From Niveibacterium sp. SC-1 (GTDB lineage: Bacteria > Pseudomonadota > Gammaproteobacteria > Burkholderiales > Rhodocyclaceae): a stretch of 64,000 bases of DNA. Position 1 is the first letter of the stretch. The number at the start of each line of letters is the position of its first letter. The notes beneath the pieces are model-generated. The model saw only the letters and a program-made list of their open reading frames with translations, had not been told where the DNA came from and did not search any database. The translations under genes were made by a program, and so were the position numbers. Shown here one piece after another: positions 31,501-40,068 of this stretch. The stretch lies in contig NZ_CP151275.1 in NCBI RefSeq assembly GCF_038235435.1, positions 3,410,001 to 3,474,000 of the forward strand, in the 5' to 3' direction.

Positions 31501-32678
31501 TCGACCTTGTTGCGCACCGAATAGCGGTTCATCCGCGCCAGGCCCGTGTCGACCACGTAGCGGATGCCCGGCACGGTGAGCGAGGTCTCGGCCACGTTGG
31601 TGGAGAGCACCACGCGCCGCCCCTTGTGGCCACCGAAGACCCGCGCCTGCTCCGCCGCCGACTGGCGCGCGAAGAGCGGCAGGATCTCGGTGTGCGGCGG
31701 ATGGTGCTTGCGCAGCGCCTCGGCGGCCTCGCGGATCTCGCGCTCGCCGGGCAGGAAGACCAGCACGTCGCCGGGACCGGCCGAGTGCGCTTCGTCGACC
31801 GCGTCGACGATCGCCTCGTAGAGATCCTTCTTGGCCTTCTCCTCGGCGCGCCGCGATTCGCGCACGCCGGCCCTCGGCGCAGGTCCGCCACGGGCCACTT
31901 CGTCCTCCGGCTCGACCGGCCGATAGCGCATCTCGATCGGATAGAGCCGGCCGGAGACTTCGATCACCGGCGCCGGCTTGCCACCAATCGCGAAGTGCTG
32001 CGCAAAGCGTTCCGCGTCCAGAGTCGCCGAGGTGACGATCAGCTTCAGATCCGGCCGCTTCGGCAGGAGCTGGCGCAGATAGCCGAGCAGGAAGTCGATG
32101 TTGAGGCTGCGCTCGTGCGCCTCGTCGATGATGATCGTGTCGTAGGCGGAGAGCTGCGGATCGCCGGTGGTTTCCGCCAGCAGGATGCCGTCGGTCATCA
32201 GCTTCACGTAGCTCTGCGCGCTGGTCTGGTCGGTGAAGCGGATCTTGAAACCGACCGTCTGCCCCAGCTCGCTGCCCAGCTCCTGCGCGACGCGGGTCGC
32301 AGTGGCACGTGCGGCGATCCGCCGCGGCTGGGTGTGGCCGATGAGCCCTGCTTCGCCTCGCCCCAGCTCCAGGCAGATTTTGGGCAGCTGCGTGGTCTTG
32401 CCCGAACCGGTCTCGCCACAGACGATCACCACCTGGTGATCGCGGATCGCCTGCGCGATCTCCCCGCGCCGCGCGCTGACCGGCAGTTCTTCGGGGAACG
32501 TGGGCTTGGGCAAGCCCTCGCGCCGCCGCGCGCGTGTCGCGATCGACTTCTCGAACTTCGCGCGCAGTCCCTCGGGCAACTGCGCCAGCGTGTCCGTGCG
32601 CTGGTTGAGCGCACGCAACTGGCGGCGAAGCACGGGGCGGTCTGCGGAGAGGACGAGTTCGAGAAGCGAGGCGGACAT
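28575..32678 (-). CDS. hrpA: ATP-dependent RNA helicase HrpA
   Basis: A 1367-aa DEAH-box helicase. RecA-like domain 1 has Walker A GETGSGKTTQLPK near residue 87 and DEAH near 180. RecA domain 2 has the QRAGRCGR motif. Helicase-associated and OB-fold domains follow, with the long DUF3418 C-terminal region specific to HrpA. An Ala/Thr/Pro-rich linker interrupts the C-terminal half (about residues 1008-1045). HrpA resolves stalled or collided ribosomes and processes some fimbrial mRNAs. Start chosen at ATG 32676-32678 (MSASLLELVL); the open frame extends a further 52 codons upstream without similarity. Confidence 0.95.
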   Translation of the reverse strand: MSASLLELVLSADRPVLRRQLRALNQRTDTLAQLPEGLRAKFEKSIATRARRREGLPKPTFPEELPVSARRGEIAQAIRDHQVVIVCGETGSGKTTQLPKICLELGRGEAGLIGHTQPRRIAARATATRVAQELGSELGQTVGFKIRFTDQTSAQSYVKLMTDGILLAETTGDPQLSAYDTIIIDEAHERSLNIDFLLGYLRQLLPKRPDLKLIVTSATLDAERFAQHFAIGGKPAPVIEVSGRLYPIEMRYRPVEPEDEVARGGPAPRAGVRESRRAEEKAKKDLYEAIVDAVDEAHSAGPGDVLVFLPGEREIREAAEALRKHHPPHTEILPLFARQSAAEQARVFGGHKGRRVVLSTNVAETSLTVPGIRYVVDTGLARMNRYSVRNKVELLQVEKIAQSAAKQRAGRCGRVSDGICFRLYDEEDFSRRPEHTDPEILRSSLAGVILRMKSLKLGAVEEFPFIDAPSPRMVTDGYQLLQELGAMDEAKELTPIGRELAKLPLDPKIGRMILGARDRGALREVLVIAAALSVQDPRERPPESTGAADQAHAKFRSHPSEGKEEPKSEFLWYWNLWRAFDEVWKHETSSKQKAWCKQHFLSWLRMREWRDIHSQLHSLCAEHDWKESEKPAGYEAIHKALLTGLLGHIGVRVEDATGPAVGSYLGARGIKFWPHPGSYLAKKAGKWIMAAELIDTSRLFARCIARIEPEWVEEVGAHLLKKSSYEPHWEKRYGAVRAWERGVLHGITLYPRRAVPYDDIDPALCRELLIREGLVQAEVEEGALRAMGFLQHNRKLVAEIERLEHKMRRPDVLVDEALIYAFYDSLLPADVTDLRAFDAWRKKAERENAKLLHLERDQLMRHEAAGVTSDRFPATFGVLGQKLKLTYLHQPGDAEDGVTLTVPLAMLNQIPANRCEWLVPGLLEEKVVALLKTVPQKHRHRLQPISESARDFMVLFDENEFDTDEPLLRVLQRFVEERISLKLELASFRPENLNPHCFMNFRVIDEHGRVLGQSRNLPELRTRWRDEVTSAFKGAQLAAPSSPMVAALRKAGAAKAEPAETTTNAPATAASEPVDAAPAAPTPELKGLTTWSFGELPELLEVKVGNRQVIGFPALQDDGASVSLVACDTEDEAARVHRKGLARLFALELAAQVKAVEKLPGLRELSLQFMPYGTEAELKQQLVVATLERCCLMAPLPATQAQFAQRAQEAKPRITLVAQEVMRIATSLIAEHTALNKRLAGIKQWPDVLADMQAQAARLMPKNFLVAHLWERLTQVPRYLKAAAVRVDKLRANVSRDAQLMAEWKSLAQPFEREALAKAKAGVNDPSLEDFRWMLEELRVGLFAQELKTPMPVSVKRLQKIWDSRPR

Positions 32679-32902
32679 CGATGCTGCGAAAGGGCGAAAG
32701 GGCCGGATTCTAACGGAGCCAGCCCGCCCCTCCCCGCGAAAGCGCGGGCCGCGCTCGCGACTCCGGCACGCGAAAGCGCGGCCCAAGTCTTTCACACCCG
32801 CCGACAGGGAGTTCTGACGCCGCGCGGCCAGCACCTATCTTTCAGGGGTAGCGCTTCGACGGCGCGCCGTGCGCCAGCGAACCCGCGCAGGAAATCTCCC
32901 CC

Positions 32903-33187
32903 ATGAGCGCCACGACCTACCTCCTCGTAGTACGCCCCCGGACCGGACACGCCCTTCCCGACTACGCAGCGACTGCGGACGCAGGCTTATGCCGAGCGCG
33001 CGTCCATCTGGCGAGCGCACTCAAGCGCGACGACGGCGCCCGGCAACGCATGGGCCTCTGCGCGTTCCGCAGCGACTGCGATGACCCGCGAGGCCGGGCG
33101 GCCGTGCGAAGCCACGCGACCGCGGACTACACCACGCTTGCGCCTGCCCCAACGTGTGCAGCCGCGTTGCAGGGACGCCTGTCTTGA
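32903..33187 (+). CDS. Possible small ORF upstream of the TPR gene
   Basis: A 94-aa open frame starting with ATG and an AGGA about nine bases upstream. Its TGA stop overlaps the TTG start of the next gene (TTGA), which suggests translational coupling. Against it: no recognisable domain, five cysteines, no signal peptide, and a third-position GC content clearly below that of its neighbours. It may be a coupling leader ORF or spurious. Nothing else is visible between hrpA and the TPR gene. Confidence 0.3.
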   Translation: MSATTYLLVVRPRTGHALPDYAATADAGLCRARVHLASALKRDDGARQRMGLCAFRSDCDDPRGRAAVRSHATADYTTLAPAPTCAAALQGRLS

Positions 33188-34419
33188 CCCGGAAGCGCGC
33201 GCCGCCACGCCACGCGGTGGCAAGTCCGGGGGCCACCGGGGGCTCGACCCTTGATGCGCCCCCTGCCGATCCTCCCCCGGCGGGCAAGCCGCGCAAGCTC
33301 TCGATCGGCAAACTGTCTTTCCTCGGCGTGGAAATCGGCCCGATCGAGCTCCCGCTTCCTGCGCGCTGGGGCTTGGGCCGCAGCCTCGCCGCGCTGGCGG
33401 TGCTCGCGCTGCTGGGCTTGGGCACCGGTCTGCTGCTGGTGCGCGGTCCGCTGTCCGAAGCGCGCACGGCACTGCGCATGGTGCGCTACGACCTGGCGCG
33501 CGACGCGCTAGCCCGGTTGCCGGCCTGGATGGCTTGGTGGCCAGAAGTCGCGCGGAGCGAGCGGAAGATCCGCCTGGGCCTGGATTTCTACGCGAAATCG
33601 CTGGACCACGAAGCCTTGGGTGCGGAGCTGCGCCGCCAGCGCGCGGCCGCCCCGGCGGATCCGGATCTCATGGTTCTGGAAGCCAACTACCGGCTCGCCC
33701 AGGGTCAGCCCGACTTCGCCCAAGTGCGGGTGTTGGCCGACTCGGCCAGGCAACTCGACCCGCAACTAGCGGAAGCCTGGTTCCTGCTCGGCATGGAGGA
33801 TGACCTCGGCGGTAACTCAAGCGAGGCCATCGCGCACTATCGCAAGGCGGTGGAGCAGGCTCCAGAGTCGCCCCAGTACCGGGGCAACCTGGCGCGTGCC
33901 CTGCTGGACTCCGGCGCGCGGGACGAGGCGATTGCGCAGTACAGCCAGATCGACGCCTACCCGCTGGCCCGCCTCGAACAGGCCCTGGGCGAGTGGAGCG
34001 CCGGTGAGTGGGGCAGGGCCCGCCAGGCGCAACGCGACGCCTTGCAGATGCTGGACGACGCGCGCCTCATGGACAACTACTTCAACCGCCGCGCCTGGCT
34101 CTTCGCGCTCGCCGAAACCGGCGTGCGCCTGAGCGCGTCGGCCGACAAGCGTTGCTATGCCCTGCTTGGCGAGGCGGCCTCGTCCCTGCTTGGCGGCGAG
34201 ACGCAGACCGTCTTTCCTCCCGCAGCCTGCAAGGACCCGGCCCCCGAGATCGCGCAGCTGGTGGCGCATGACCTGTGCCGCTACGTGGCCGCCGCGCATG
34301 CCGGACAGGTCGCGGTGGTGGCGCAGCTGCGCCAGGCGCTGAGGCTCGCGCCGGCCTGTCCGGAACTGGCCGCGGAAACGGGCACCTCTCCAACGAGCGC
34401 GACGGGAGGGTCGACATGA
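33184..34419 (+). CDS. Membrane-anchored TPR protein coupled to the caspase gene
   Basis: A 411-aa protein. A basic, Pro-rich cytoplasmic N-terminus (residues 1-60) is followed by one transmembrane helix (about 67-86, SLAALAVLALLGLGTGLLLV). The rest is a large, presumably periplasmic, helical region with TPR-like repeats (AEAWFLLGMEDDLGGNSSEAI and APESPQYRGNLARALLDSGA near residues 190-250). Start TTG 33184 has AGGGA eight bases upstream; a GTG 10 codons earlier is possible. The stop overlaps the start of the WD40-caspase gene (ATGA), so the two are co-translated and likely act together, the TPR protein perhaps as scaffold. Role unknown. Confidence 0.75.
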   Translation: MTRKRAPPRHAVASPGATGGSTLDAPPADPPPAGKPRKLSIGKLSFLGVEIGPIELPLPARWGLGRSLAALAVLALLGLGTGLLLVRGPLSEARTALRMVRYDLARDALARLPAWMAWWPEVARSERKIRLGLDFYAKSLDHEALGAELRRQRAAAPADPDLMVLEANYRLAQGQPDFAQVRVLADSARQLDPQLAEAWFLLGMEDDLGGNSSEAIAHYRKAVEQAPESPQYRGNLARALLDSGARDEAIAQYSQIDAYPLARLEQALGEWSAGEWGRARQAQRDALQMLDDARLMDNYFNRRAWLFALAETGVRLSASADKRCYALLGEAASSLLGGETQTVFPPAACKDPAPEIAQLVAHDLCRYVAAAHAGQVAVVAQLRQALRLAPACPELAAETGTSPTSATGGST

Positions 34420-37283
34420 GCGCCCGACTCCTGTGCGGATTCCTGCACCGACTCAGCTTCGCGCTGGTACTCCTCCTGCCCTGCGCGGCAGCCCCGAATG
34501 TGCGGGCCGAGGAAGTGCCCGGCGCGCCGCTTCCCCGCCTGGAGACGGGCATGCATACGGCGGTCATCAAGCGCATCGCCGCCGACGCCATGGGACGCTG
34601 GGCGGTGACCGTCTCGGAGGACAAGACGGCGCGCATCTGGGAGCTCTCCACCGGCAAGCTCCTGCGGGTACTGCGCCCGCCACAAGGCAGCGGCAACGAG
34701 GGCAAGCTCTATTCCGCCGCGATGTCCCCGGACGGCAGCCTCGTGGCGGTGGGCGGCTGGACGCAGTTCAAGGGCGGCCGCGGCGAAGCGCCCGGGTACA
34801 GGATCTACCTGCTGGACCGCGCGAGCGGCCATCTGCTGCGGCGGATCGGGGCTTTGCCCAGCGTGATCAACCATCTCGCCTGGTCGCCCGACGGGCGCTG
34901 GCTCGCAGCGAGCGTGGGCGCGACTGGCGGCGTGCATGTCTTCAAGGTGGCCAACGGCGCGGAAACCGGCCGCGACACCGACTACGGCGACGACTCGTAC
35001 AGCGTCCACTTCAGCGCCGACGGCCAGCGCCTCGTGACCACCAGCTACGACGGCAGGCTCAGGCTTTATGCCGTCGCGCAAGGAACGCTCCGGCGCCTCG
35101 CGGTCGTCACGCCGCTCGGCGACGACAAGCCCTACGCGGCGCGCTTCTCCCCCGACGGCCGCCTCGTCGCCGTCAGCTACAGGGACAAGGGTGCGCTGCT
35201 CGTCCTCGACGCGGGCAGTCTTGCCCTCGTCGCGCGCCCCGATGTCTCGGGCATCGACGGCAACCTGAGCAGCATCGCCTGGAGCGATGACGGGCGGCAG
35301 CTCTACGCGGGTGGCCCCGCGCACGTCTCCCACCGCAATCCGGTGCGTCGCTGGCAAGTGGGTTCGTGGTCCCGCTACGACGACATTCCCGTGGCGAACG
35401 ACACGCTCACGGATCTGGCCCCCCTCCCCGGTGGAAAGCTCCTCTTCGCCACGGCGGAACCCACCTGGGGTGTACTCGACCGGGACGGCAGGCTCACCGC
35501 CCGCCAAGCCAGCGCGCTGGCAGACTTCCGCGATCAGCGGGATTTTTTCGGCCTCTCCGCCGACGCGCGCCGCGTCCGCTTCGGCTACGACACGGGCGGC
35601 GCCGGCGCCTCGAACATGGACGTACCCAGTCGCGCGCTGGGTGCCGACGATCCGAGCCTCGCCAGTGCCAGGACGCAAGCAGATGGGCTCCGGATCGAGC
35701 ACTGGAAGAACGACGAACGGCCCACCCTCAATGGTCGTCCGCTCGCGCTGAATCCCGGAGAGCAGGCACGCAGCCTGGCCATCAGCGCGGATGGCCAACG
35801 CTTCGTGCTGGGCACGGACTGGTCCCTGCGCATGTATGACCGCGCGGGCGAGCTCATCTGGTCGCGCGACACGCCGGGCGCCGCCTGGGACGTCAATCTG
35901 AGCCAGGACGGCCGCTTCGTCGTCGCGGGCTACGGCGATGGCAGCATCCGCTGGCATCTTGTCGCCGACGGCGCACCGGTACTCGCCTTCTTCCCCCATG
36001 CCGACCGCAAGCGCTGGATCGCCTGGACGCCCGAGGGCTTCTACACGGCCTCCGGCCCCGACGCCGAGGCCTTGATGGGCTACCACCTCAATCGTGGCGC
36101 CGACAGGGAGGGCGAGTTTGTCAGCGCCCGGCAGCTGCGCGAGATCTTCTATCAGCCCGGCCTCATCAGTGCCCGCCTCGATGCGCAGGGAGATGCGCTG
36201 ATGGCCGGGGCAGTCAGCCGGCTGGGCGACGTACGCAAGTTGCTCGCGGGCAACCGCGCATTGCCGCCCGAGGTGGAACTGCTGAGCCCGGGCGAAACCA
36301 CGGGCAACGAAACCGTCACCGTCAAGGTGCGGGTCAAGGACCAGGGCGGCGGTATCGGCGACCTGGTCTTCTATGTCGACGGTCAGCCCGACACGGGGCG
36401 ACAGGCCGGCCCCATCGGCGCGGACCGCACCGCGAGCCGCACCTTCACGCTGCCACCCGGCAAACGCCGCATCGAAGTCGCGGCGCGCACGCCCAACGGC
36501 GTGGAGGGCTCGCGCCGGCTGGTGCTGGCTACGCTGACCGGACCCTCCCGCGATACCGCCCTGCACATCCTCGCGGTGGGCGTGGAGCACTACCAGCAGC
36601 CCGACCTGGCGCTCGGTTACAGCGTCGCCGACGCCCAGAGCATCGCCGACGAATTCGCGACGCGCGCCAAGCCGCTGTTCCGCCGTGGCGTGACACGTCG
36701 CGTGCTGCGGGATGACGAAGCCAGCCTTGCCGGCATAGAACGCGCCTTCGCCGACATCCGCACACGGCTGCAGCCGCAGGACACGCTGGTGATCTTCCTC
36801 GCCGGCCATGGCGAAGCGCCGATCGGCAAGGGCTACACCTTCCTGCCCTGGGACTTCCGCCGCGGTGCCGCGGGGGACGCCGGGGAAGGCCTCAGCGAAG
36901 CGCGCCTGCGCCGCCTGATGGCCGGCGCGCCGGCCCAGACCCTGTTGCTACTGGATACCTGCGACGCAGGCGGCGCGGTCGAGATGATGGAAGGCGCCTA
37001 CGACCGCCTCAACAACGTGAGCAAGCAGGTGGTGATCGGCGCGAGCCGGCGCTTCCAGCTCGCACGCGAAGGCTTCGAAGGCCACGGGGTGTTTACCGCG
37101 GCGCTGCTGCATGTCCTGCAGAGTCCGCCGCGGGACGAGGCGGACCGCCTGCTGCGCGTGACCGACCTGCGCGCCGACGTGGACAGGGAAGTCCGGCGCA
37201 TCCTGCGCACCATGGGCGCGAGCGAGCAGCAGCGCGTTTCCGGTTTCCTGGGCAGCGCGGACTTCCCGCTCGTGATGCGCTAG
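34416..37283 (+). CDS. Secreted WD40-repeat caspase-family (peptidase C14) protein
   Basis: A 955-aa protein. Signal peptide of about 31 residues (ALVLLLPCAAAPNVRA) precedes a WD40-like beta-propeller over about residues 40-560 (repeated units such as VTVSEDKTARIWELSTGKLL). An Ig-like segment spans about 620-710 (VELLSPGETTGNETVTVKVR). The C-terminal caspase-like p20 domain spans about 715-955. The catalytic dyad is visible: His798 in FLAGHGE and Cys849 in LLDTCDAG. Caspase-like proteases of this kind are arginine/lysine or aspartate endopeptidases in bacterial signalling, maturation or self-killing; the substrate here is unknown. The signal peptide points to the periplasm. It is translated from an ATGA overlap with the TPR gene. 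Confidence 0.85.
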   Translation: MSARLLCGFLHRLSFALVLLLPCAAAPNVRAEEVPGAPLPRLETGMHTAVIKRIAADAMGRWAVTVSEDKTARIWELSTGKLLRVLRPPQGSGNEGKLYSAAMSPDGSLVAVGGWTQFKGGRGEAPGYRIYLLDRASGHLLRRIGALPSVINHLAWSPDGRWLAASVGATGGVHVFKVANGAETGRDTDYGDDSYSVHFSADGQRLVTTSYDGRLRLYAVAQGTLRRLAVVTPLGDDKPYAARFSPDGRLVAVSYRDKGALLVLDAGSLALVARPDVSGIDGNLSSIAWSDDGRQLYAGGPAHVSHRNPVRRWQVGSWSRYDDIPVANDTLTDLAPLPGGKLLFATAEPTWGVLDRDGRLTARQASALADFRDQRDFFGLSADARRVRFGYDTGGAGASNMDVPSRALGADDPSLASARTQADGLRIEHWKNDERPTLNGRPLALNPGEQARSLAISADGQRFVLGTDWSLRMYDRAGELIWSRDTPGAAWDVNLSQDGRFVVAGYGDGSIRWHLVADGAPVLAFFPHADRKRWIAWTPEGFYTASGPDAEALMGYHLNRGADREGEFVSARQLREIFYQPGLISARLDAQGDALMAGAVSRLGDVRKLLAGNRALPPEVELLSPGETTGNETVTVKVRVKDQGGGIGDLVFYVDGQPDTGRQAGPIGADRTASRTFTLPPGKRRIEVAARTPNGVEGSRRLVLATLTGPSRDTALHILAVGVEHYQQPDLALGYSVADAQSIADEFATRAKPLFRRGVTRRVLRDDEASLAGIERAFADIRTRLQPQDTLVIFLAGHGEAPIGKGYTFLPWDFRRGAAGDAGEGLSEARLRRLMAGAPAQTLLLLDTCDAGGAVEMMEGAYDRLNNVSKQVVIGASRRFQLAREGFEGHGVFTAALLHVLQSPPRDEADRLLRVTDLRADVDREVRRILRTMGASEQQRVSGFLGSADFPLVMR

Positions 37284-37300
37284 GGGGCGTCCGGGCTCGG

Positions 37301-38416
37301 TCAATGCCCGAACAGGCCCTTGAGCTTGTTGGCGGCGTTGATGATCGCGTTGGCATCATCCACCGGCGAACGCGTGTTCTCGCCTTGGTTGGCGGGCGTT
37401 GGGGTCGGGGTCTGCGCAGCGGGCTTTGCCTGCGTGGTGGTCGTCCGCGTGTTGTTGGCCGCGGGTGGCGGCGAACTCAGGGCGACGATCTCGACCCGCC
37501 GATTCTTCGCGCGGCCGGCCTCGTTCTTGTTGTCGGCCAGCGGCTGGCTCGCGCCCTGGCCCGATACCGCGAGGCGCCCCGCGTCGATGCCATGCTGCTC
37601 ACCCAGGGCAGCGGCAACGGCCTGGGCCCGCGCTTCGGAGAGGGTCTGGTTGGCCGTCTCGTCGCCCACGTTGTCGGTGTGACCGATGATCTCGATCTTC
37701 AGGCTCGGGTTGTCGTTCAACACGGTGGCGAGTTCGCCCAGCGTGGCCTTGGACTCGCTACGCAGCACCGCCTTGCCGGTGTCGAAACGGAAGCCATAGA
37801 CATCCACCTTGCCGGCGTCGTTGAGCGCCTTGGCCATCGGGCTCGCGCCCGTCACGCCCATGCGGTTCTCGTCCAGCGCCTGCTTCTCGACCACGAAGAG
37901 GAAGACGTTCGGCTCACCCATCTCGTCCACCCACATGGACACATAGGTGTTGCCGCGCTGGGCGGCGATGTATTGCGCATCCTTGGAACCGTTGAGGTAG
38001 AGGTCACGCGACTTCATCAGGCTTCGATAGGCCGAGAGGTTGCGGCCGCCACAGGGGCGCTCGCAGACGAAGAGCTCCTTGAAGCCGGAGCGCTTCAGCG
38101 AGGACTGGTAGTTGCGGAAGACCTGCAGCGCCGAGGTGGTCCTCGGGGTTTCGTAATGGATGTAGGTCACGCGGCCTTCGACCGGCAGCAGCTTGTCGGC
38201 GACGACGCCATCCTTGCCGTCCTTGGGCGTGCTGAGGATCAGCTGCGCCTCTTCGTATTCGCGGAAGTCGTAGTCCTTGATCACGGCGCCCGGAAAGCGC
38301 GCAACCTCCGGATGGTCCTCGCCGGTTTCGGCCGTCGCCATTTGCGGGAACATGGCCCCGGCGGTCACCGCCAGGGCAAGCGCTGCATGGCGCAGCTTCG
38401 AGAGCGTTCGGATCAT
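37301..38416 (-). CDS. OmpA-domain protein with DUF4892-like N-terminus
   Basis: A 371-aa envelope protein. A signal peptide (ALALAVTAGAMFPQMATA) precedes an N-terminal domain with a Cys pair (FVCERPCGGRN) resembling DUF4892. A peptidoglycan-binding OmpA C-terminal domain follows from about residue 200 (FRFDTGKAVLRSESKATL, IGHTDNVGDE, KNRRVEI). The tail is Thr/Pro/Gln-rich. ATG 38414-38416 gives a proper signal peptide; an upstream in-frame extension is discarded. Convergent with the caspase gene, 17 bp apart. It probably anchors the outer membrane to the cell wall. Confidence 0.85.
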   Translation of the reverse strand: MIRTLSKLRHAALALAVTAGAMFPQMATAETGEDHPEVARFPGAVIKDYDFREYEEAQLILSTPKDGKDGVVADKLLPVEGRVTYIHYETPRTTSALQVFRNYQSSLKRSGFKELFVCERPCGGRNLSAYRSLMKSRDLYLNGSKDAQYIAAQRGNTYVSMWVDEMGEPNVFLFVVEKQALDENRMGVTGASPMAKALNDAGKVDVYGFRFDTGKAVLRSESKATLGELATVLNDNPSLKIEIIGHTDNVGDETANQTLSEARAQAVAAALGEQHGIDAGRLAVSGQGASQPLADNKNEAGRAKNRRVEIVALSSPPPAANNTRTTTTQAKPAAQTPTPTPANQGENTRSPVDDANAIINAANKLKGLFGH

Positions 38417-38562
38417 CGACCTGATCTCCTGATGCAAAAGCCGCGATGATGTCGCGCGCATAGGCGGGCCGCCAGACGCAAACTCCACAACACGCAGCAG
38501 ATCTGCAGGGACGAGCCCGCAATGCGGCCTGGACCGACAGACCCAACTCCCCGGAGACCCTC

Positions 38563-39018
38563 ATGGAAGCAATCCGCGCAAACCTTGGCAAGGCCGCACC
38601 AGCGCTCTATCAAACCGTCGCCAGGCTCGACGCCGAGGCCGCTCAGTTCGCCGCGGGCGCCGGCATCGCCGAAGGCTTCACCCATCTGCTGCGCCTGCGC
38701 GCTTCCCAGATCAACCAGTGCGCCTTCTGTGTGCGCATGCATCACCGCGACGCTCTCAAGAGCGGCGAATCGGCCGACCGCATCGCGGTGCTGCCCGCCT
38801 GGCGGGAAACCGGCTACTTCGACGCGCGCGAGCGCGCGGCCCTCGCGCTGATCGAGGCCATCACCCTGGTGGCCGAGGGGCAGGTGCCGGAGGCCGTCTA
38901 TGCGCAAGCGGCAGAGGTGCTCGACGAAGCGGCGATTGCGGCGGTGGAATGGTTGGGCGTAGTGATCAACGCCTGGAACCGCATCGCGATAGCCAGCCGC
39001 TACCCGGTGCATGCCTGA
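38563..39018 (+). CDS. Carboxymuconolactone decarboxylase/AhpD-like protein
   Basis: A 151-aa AhpD-fold protein. The redox CxxC is in INQCAFCVRMH near residues 50-60 with the downstream His, the alkylhydroperoxidase-like motif. The rest is helical, with WRETGYFDARERAALALIEA, typical of the family (pfam CMD). Such proteins act as thiol peroxidases or decarboxylases; the specific substrate is not predictable. Start at ATG 38563 with an upstream GGAG. It is followed by two hairpins and a convergent methyltransferase gene. Confidence 0.88.
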   Translation: MEAIRANLGKAAPALYQTVARLDAEAAQFAAGAGIAEGFTHLLRLRASQINQCAFCVRMHHRDALKSGESADRIAVLPAWRETGYFDARERAALALIEAITLVAEGQVPEAVYAQAAEVLDEAAIAAVEWLGVVINAWNRIAIASRYPVHA

Positions 39019-39038
39019 GCCAACCCGGCGCACGCAGC

Positions 39039-39091
39039 GACGAGCCCAGCACGCCGCCGGGCTCGTCACGCCCGAGCGCGACGGGCGTGAC
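39039..39091. terminator. Two adjoining hairpins between convergent genes
   Basis: GACGAGCCC / GGGCTCGTC (39039-39067) and a perfect 10-bp GTCACGCCCG / CGGGCGTGAC (39065-39091) share three bases, so they are alternative structures. They lie between the AhpD-like and FkbM genes; no T-tract. Confidence 0.5.
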
Positions 39092-39095
39092 GACC

Positions 39096-39878
39096 TCAGT
39101 GCGCCAAGGCGGGTCGCGCGAGGCCGGCCAGCACGATGCTCTCGCCGGAATGCGAACGCCGGCAGTCGCGGCCTTGCAGCGCGGCTTCCAGCGCCTCGGT
39201 ACAGCCGGGGCGGAAGCGGTCATGGAGCTCGATCACGAGCGCGCCCACCGCATCAAGCCAGGCCGGCGCGTCGCGCAGGACCTCCACCTCGGAACCTTCA
39301 ATATCCATCTTGAGCACATCGATGCGCGGCAGCGCGAACTCGCTCATGAGGTCGGCGATGCCCACCGCCGGAATGCCTTGCCCGGAGGCGTCCTCGACGA
39401 CGCGGAAACTCCAGGTTTCCACACCCGGGTTCTCGATCCGCAGATGCGTCTTGCGGCTCCAGAGACCCGCACGCAGCGGTCGGATGTTGTCGTGCGCGCG
39501 CACGTTGCGCAGCAGAAGCTCGAAGTTCGACGGTTCAGGCTCGATCGCCACCACTACGGCCTGCGGATAGCGGCTGGCGAAGTACACGGCAGCCAGCCCG
39601 ATGTGCGCGCCGGCGTCGATCACGAATCCCGGCGACCCCAGTTCCAGTTCGTATTCGCGAGACAGGAAGATCTCGGCATAGACATCCTGGTCGGTCGTGC
39701 CGGGACGCAGATAAACCCTGCCGCCCGTGAGCGTGTTGGGCGCGCTGCCCATGCCCTGGTCGCGCAGCAGCCTGAGATAGGCCGACAGGGCTGCCGCGAG
39801 GCCGAAGTGTTGCCGGTACCAGCTCATGAAGAGCCAGCGCTGCTCACCTACCGCCTGCTTGAACAATGCCTTGAGCAT
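39096..39878 (-). CDS. FkbM family SAM-dependent methyltransferase
   Basis: A 260-aa methyltransferase. The SAM-binding motif I is FVIDAGAHIGLAAVYFASRY near residues 84-103, followed by VVAIEPEPSNFELLLRNV and the FkbM signature IDVLKMDIEGSEVEVL near 190. Members O-methylate sugars or polyketides, and many lie in polysaccharide loci; this one stands alone, so the substrate is unknown. Start ATG 39876-39878 has GGGAGG eight bases upstream, better than the longer in-frame extension. Confidence 0.85.
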   Translation of the reverse strand: MLKALFKQAVGEQRWLFMSWYRQHFGLAAALSAYLRLLRDQGMGSAPNTLTGGRVYLRPGTTDQDVYAEIFLSREYELELGSPGFVIDAGAHIGLAAVYFASRYPQAVVVAIEPEPSNFELLLRNVRAHDNIRPLRAGLWSRKTHLRIENPGVETWSFRVVEDASGQGIPAVGIADLMSEFALPRIDVLKMDIEGSEVEVLRDAPAWLDAVGALVIELHDRFRPGCTEALEAALQGRDCRRSHSGESIVLAGLARPALAH

Positions 39879-40068
39879 GTTGCACGCCTCCCTGCGGTTC
39901 CGGGCACGGATTGTCGGCGCAGCATAGTCGAGGCCCGGACGGGTCTGAAGCGCCGGCAGCCGGTGTGACGTGGCCCAATTCACGGGTACCGCCCCTCCCG
40001 GTTCGCGGGGCCGGCGGACCCGGTGCGGCGCGAACGAAGCGATGTTCCGCGCCGCCGCCCGCTCCGTC

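Noticed and set aside
34281..36809. 842-aa open frame antisense to the caspase gene
   Set aside because: Shadow of GC-rich codon structure; the plus strand has signal peptide, WD40 and catalytic motifs.
39039..39091. Attachment site or small RNA
   Set aside because: The two overlapping hairpins are simpler to explain as a transcription end between convergent genes.
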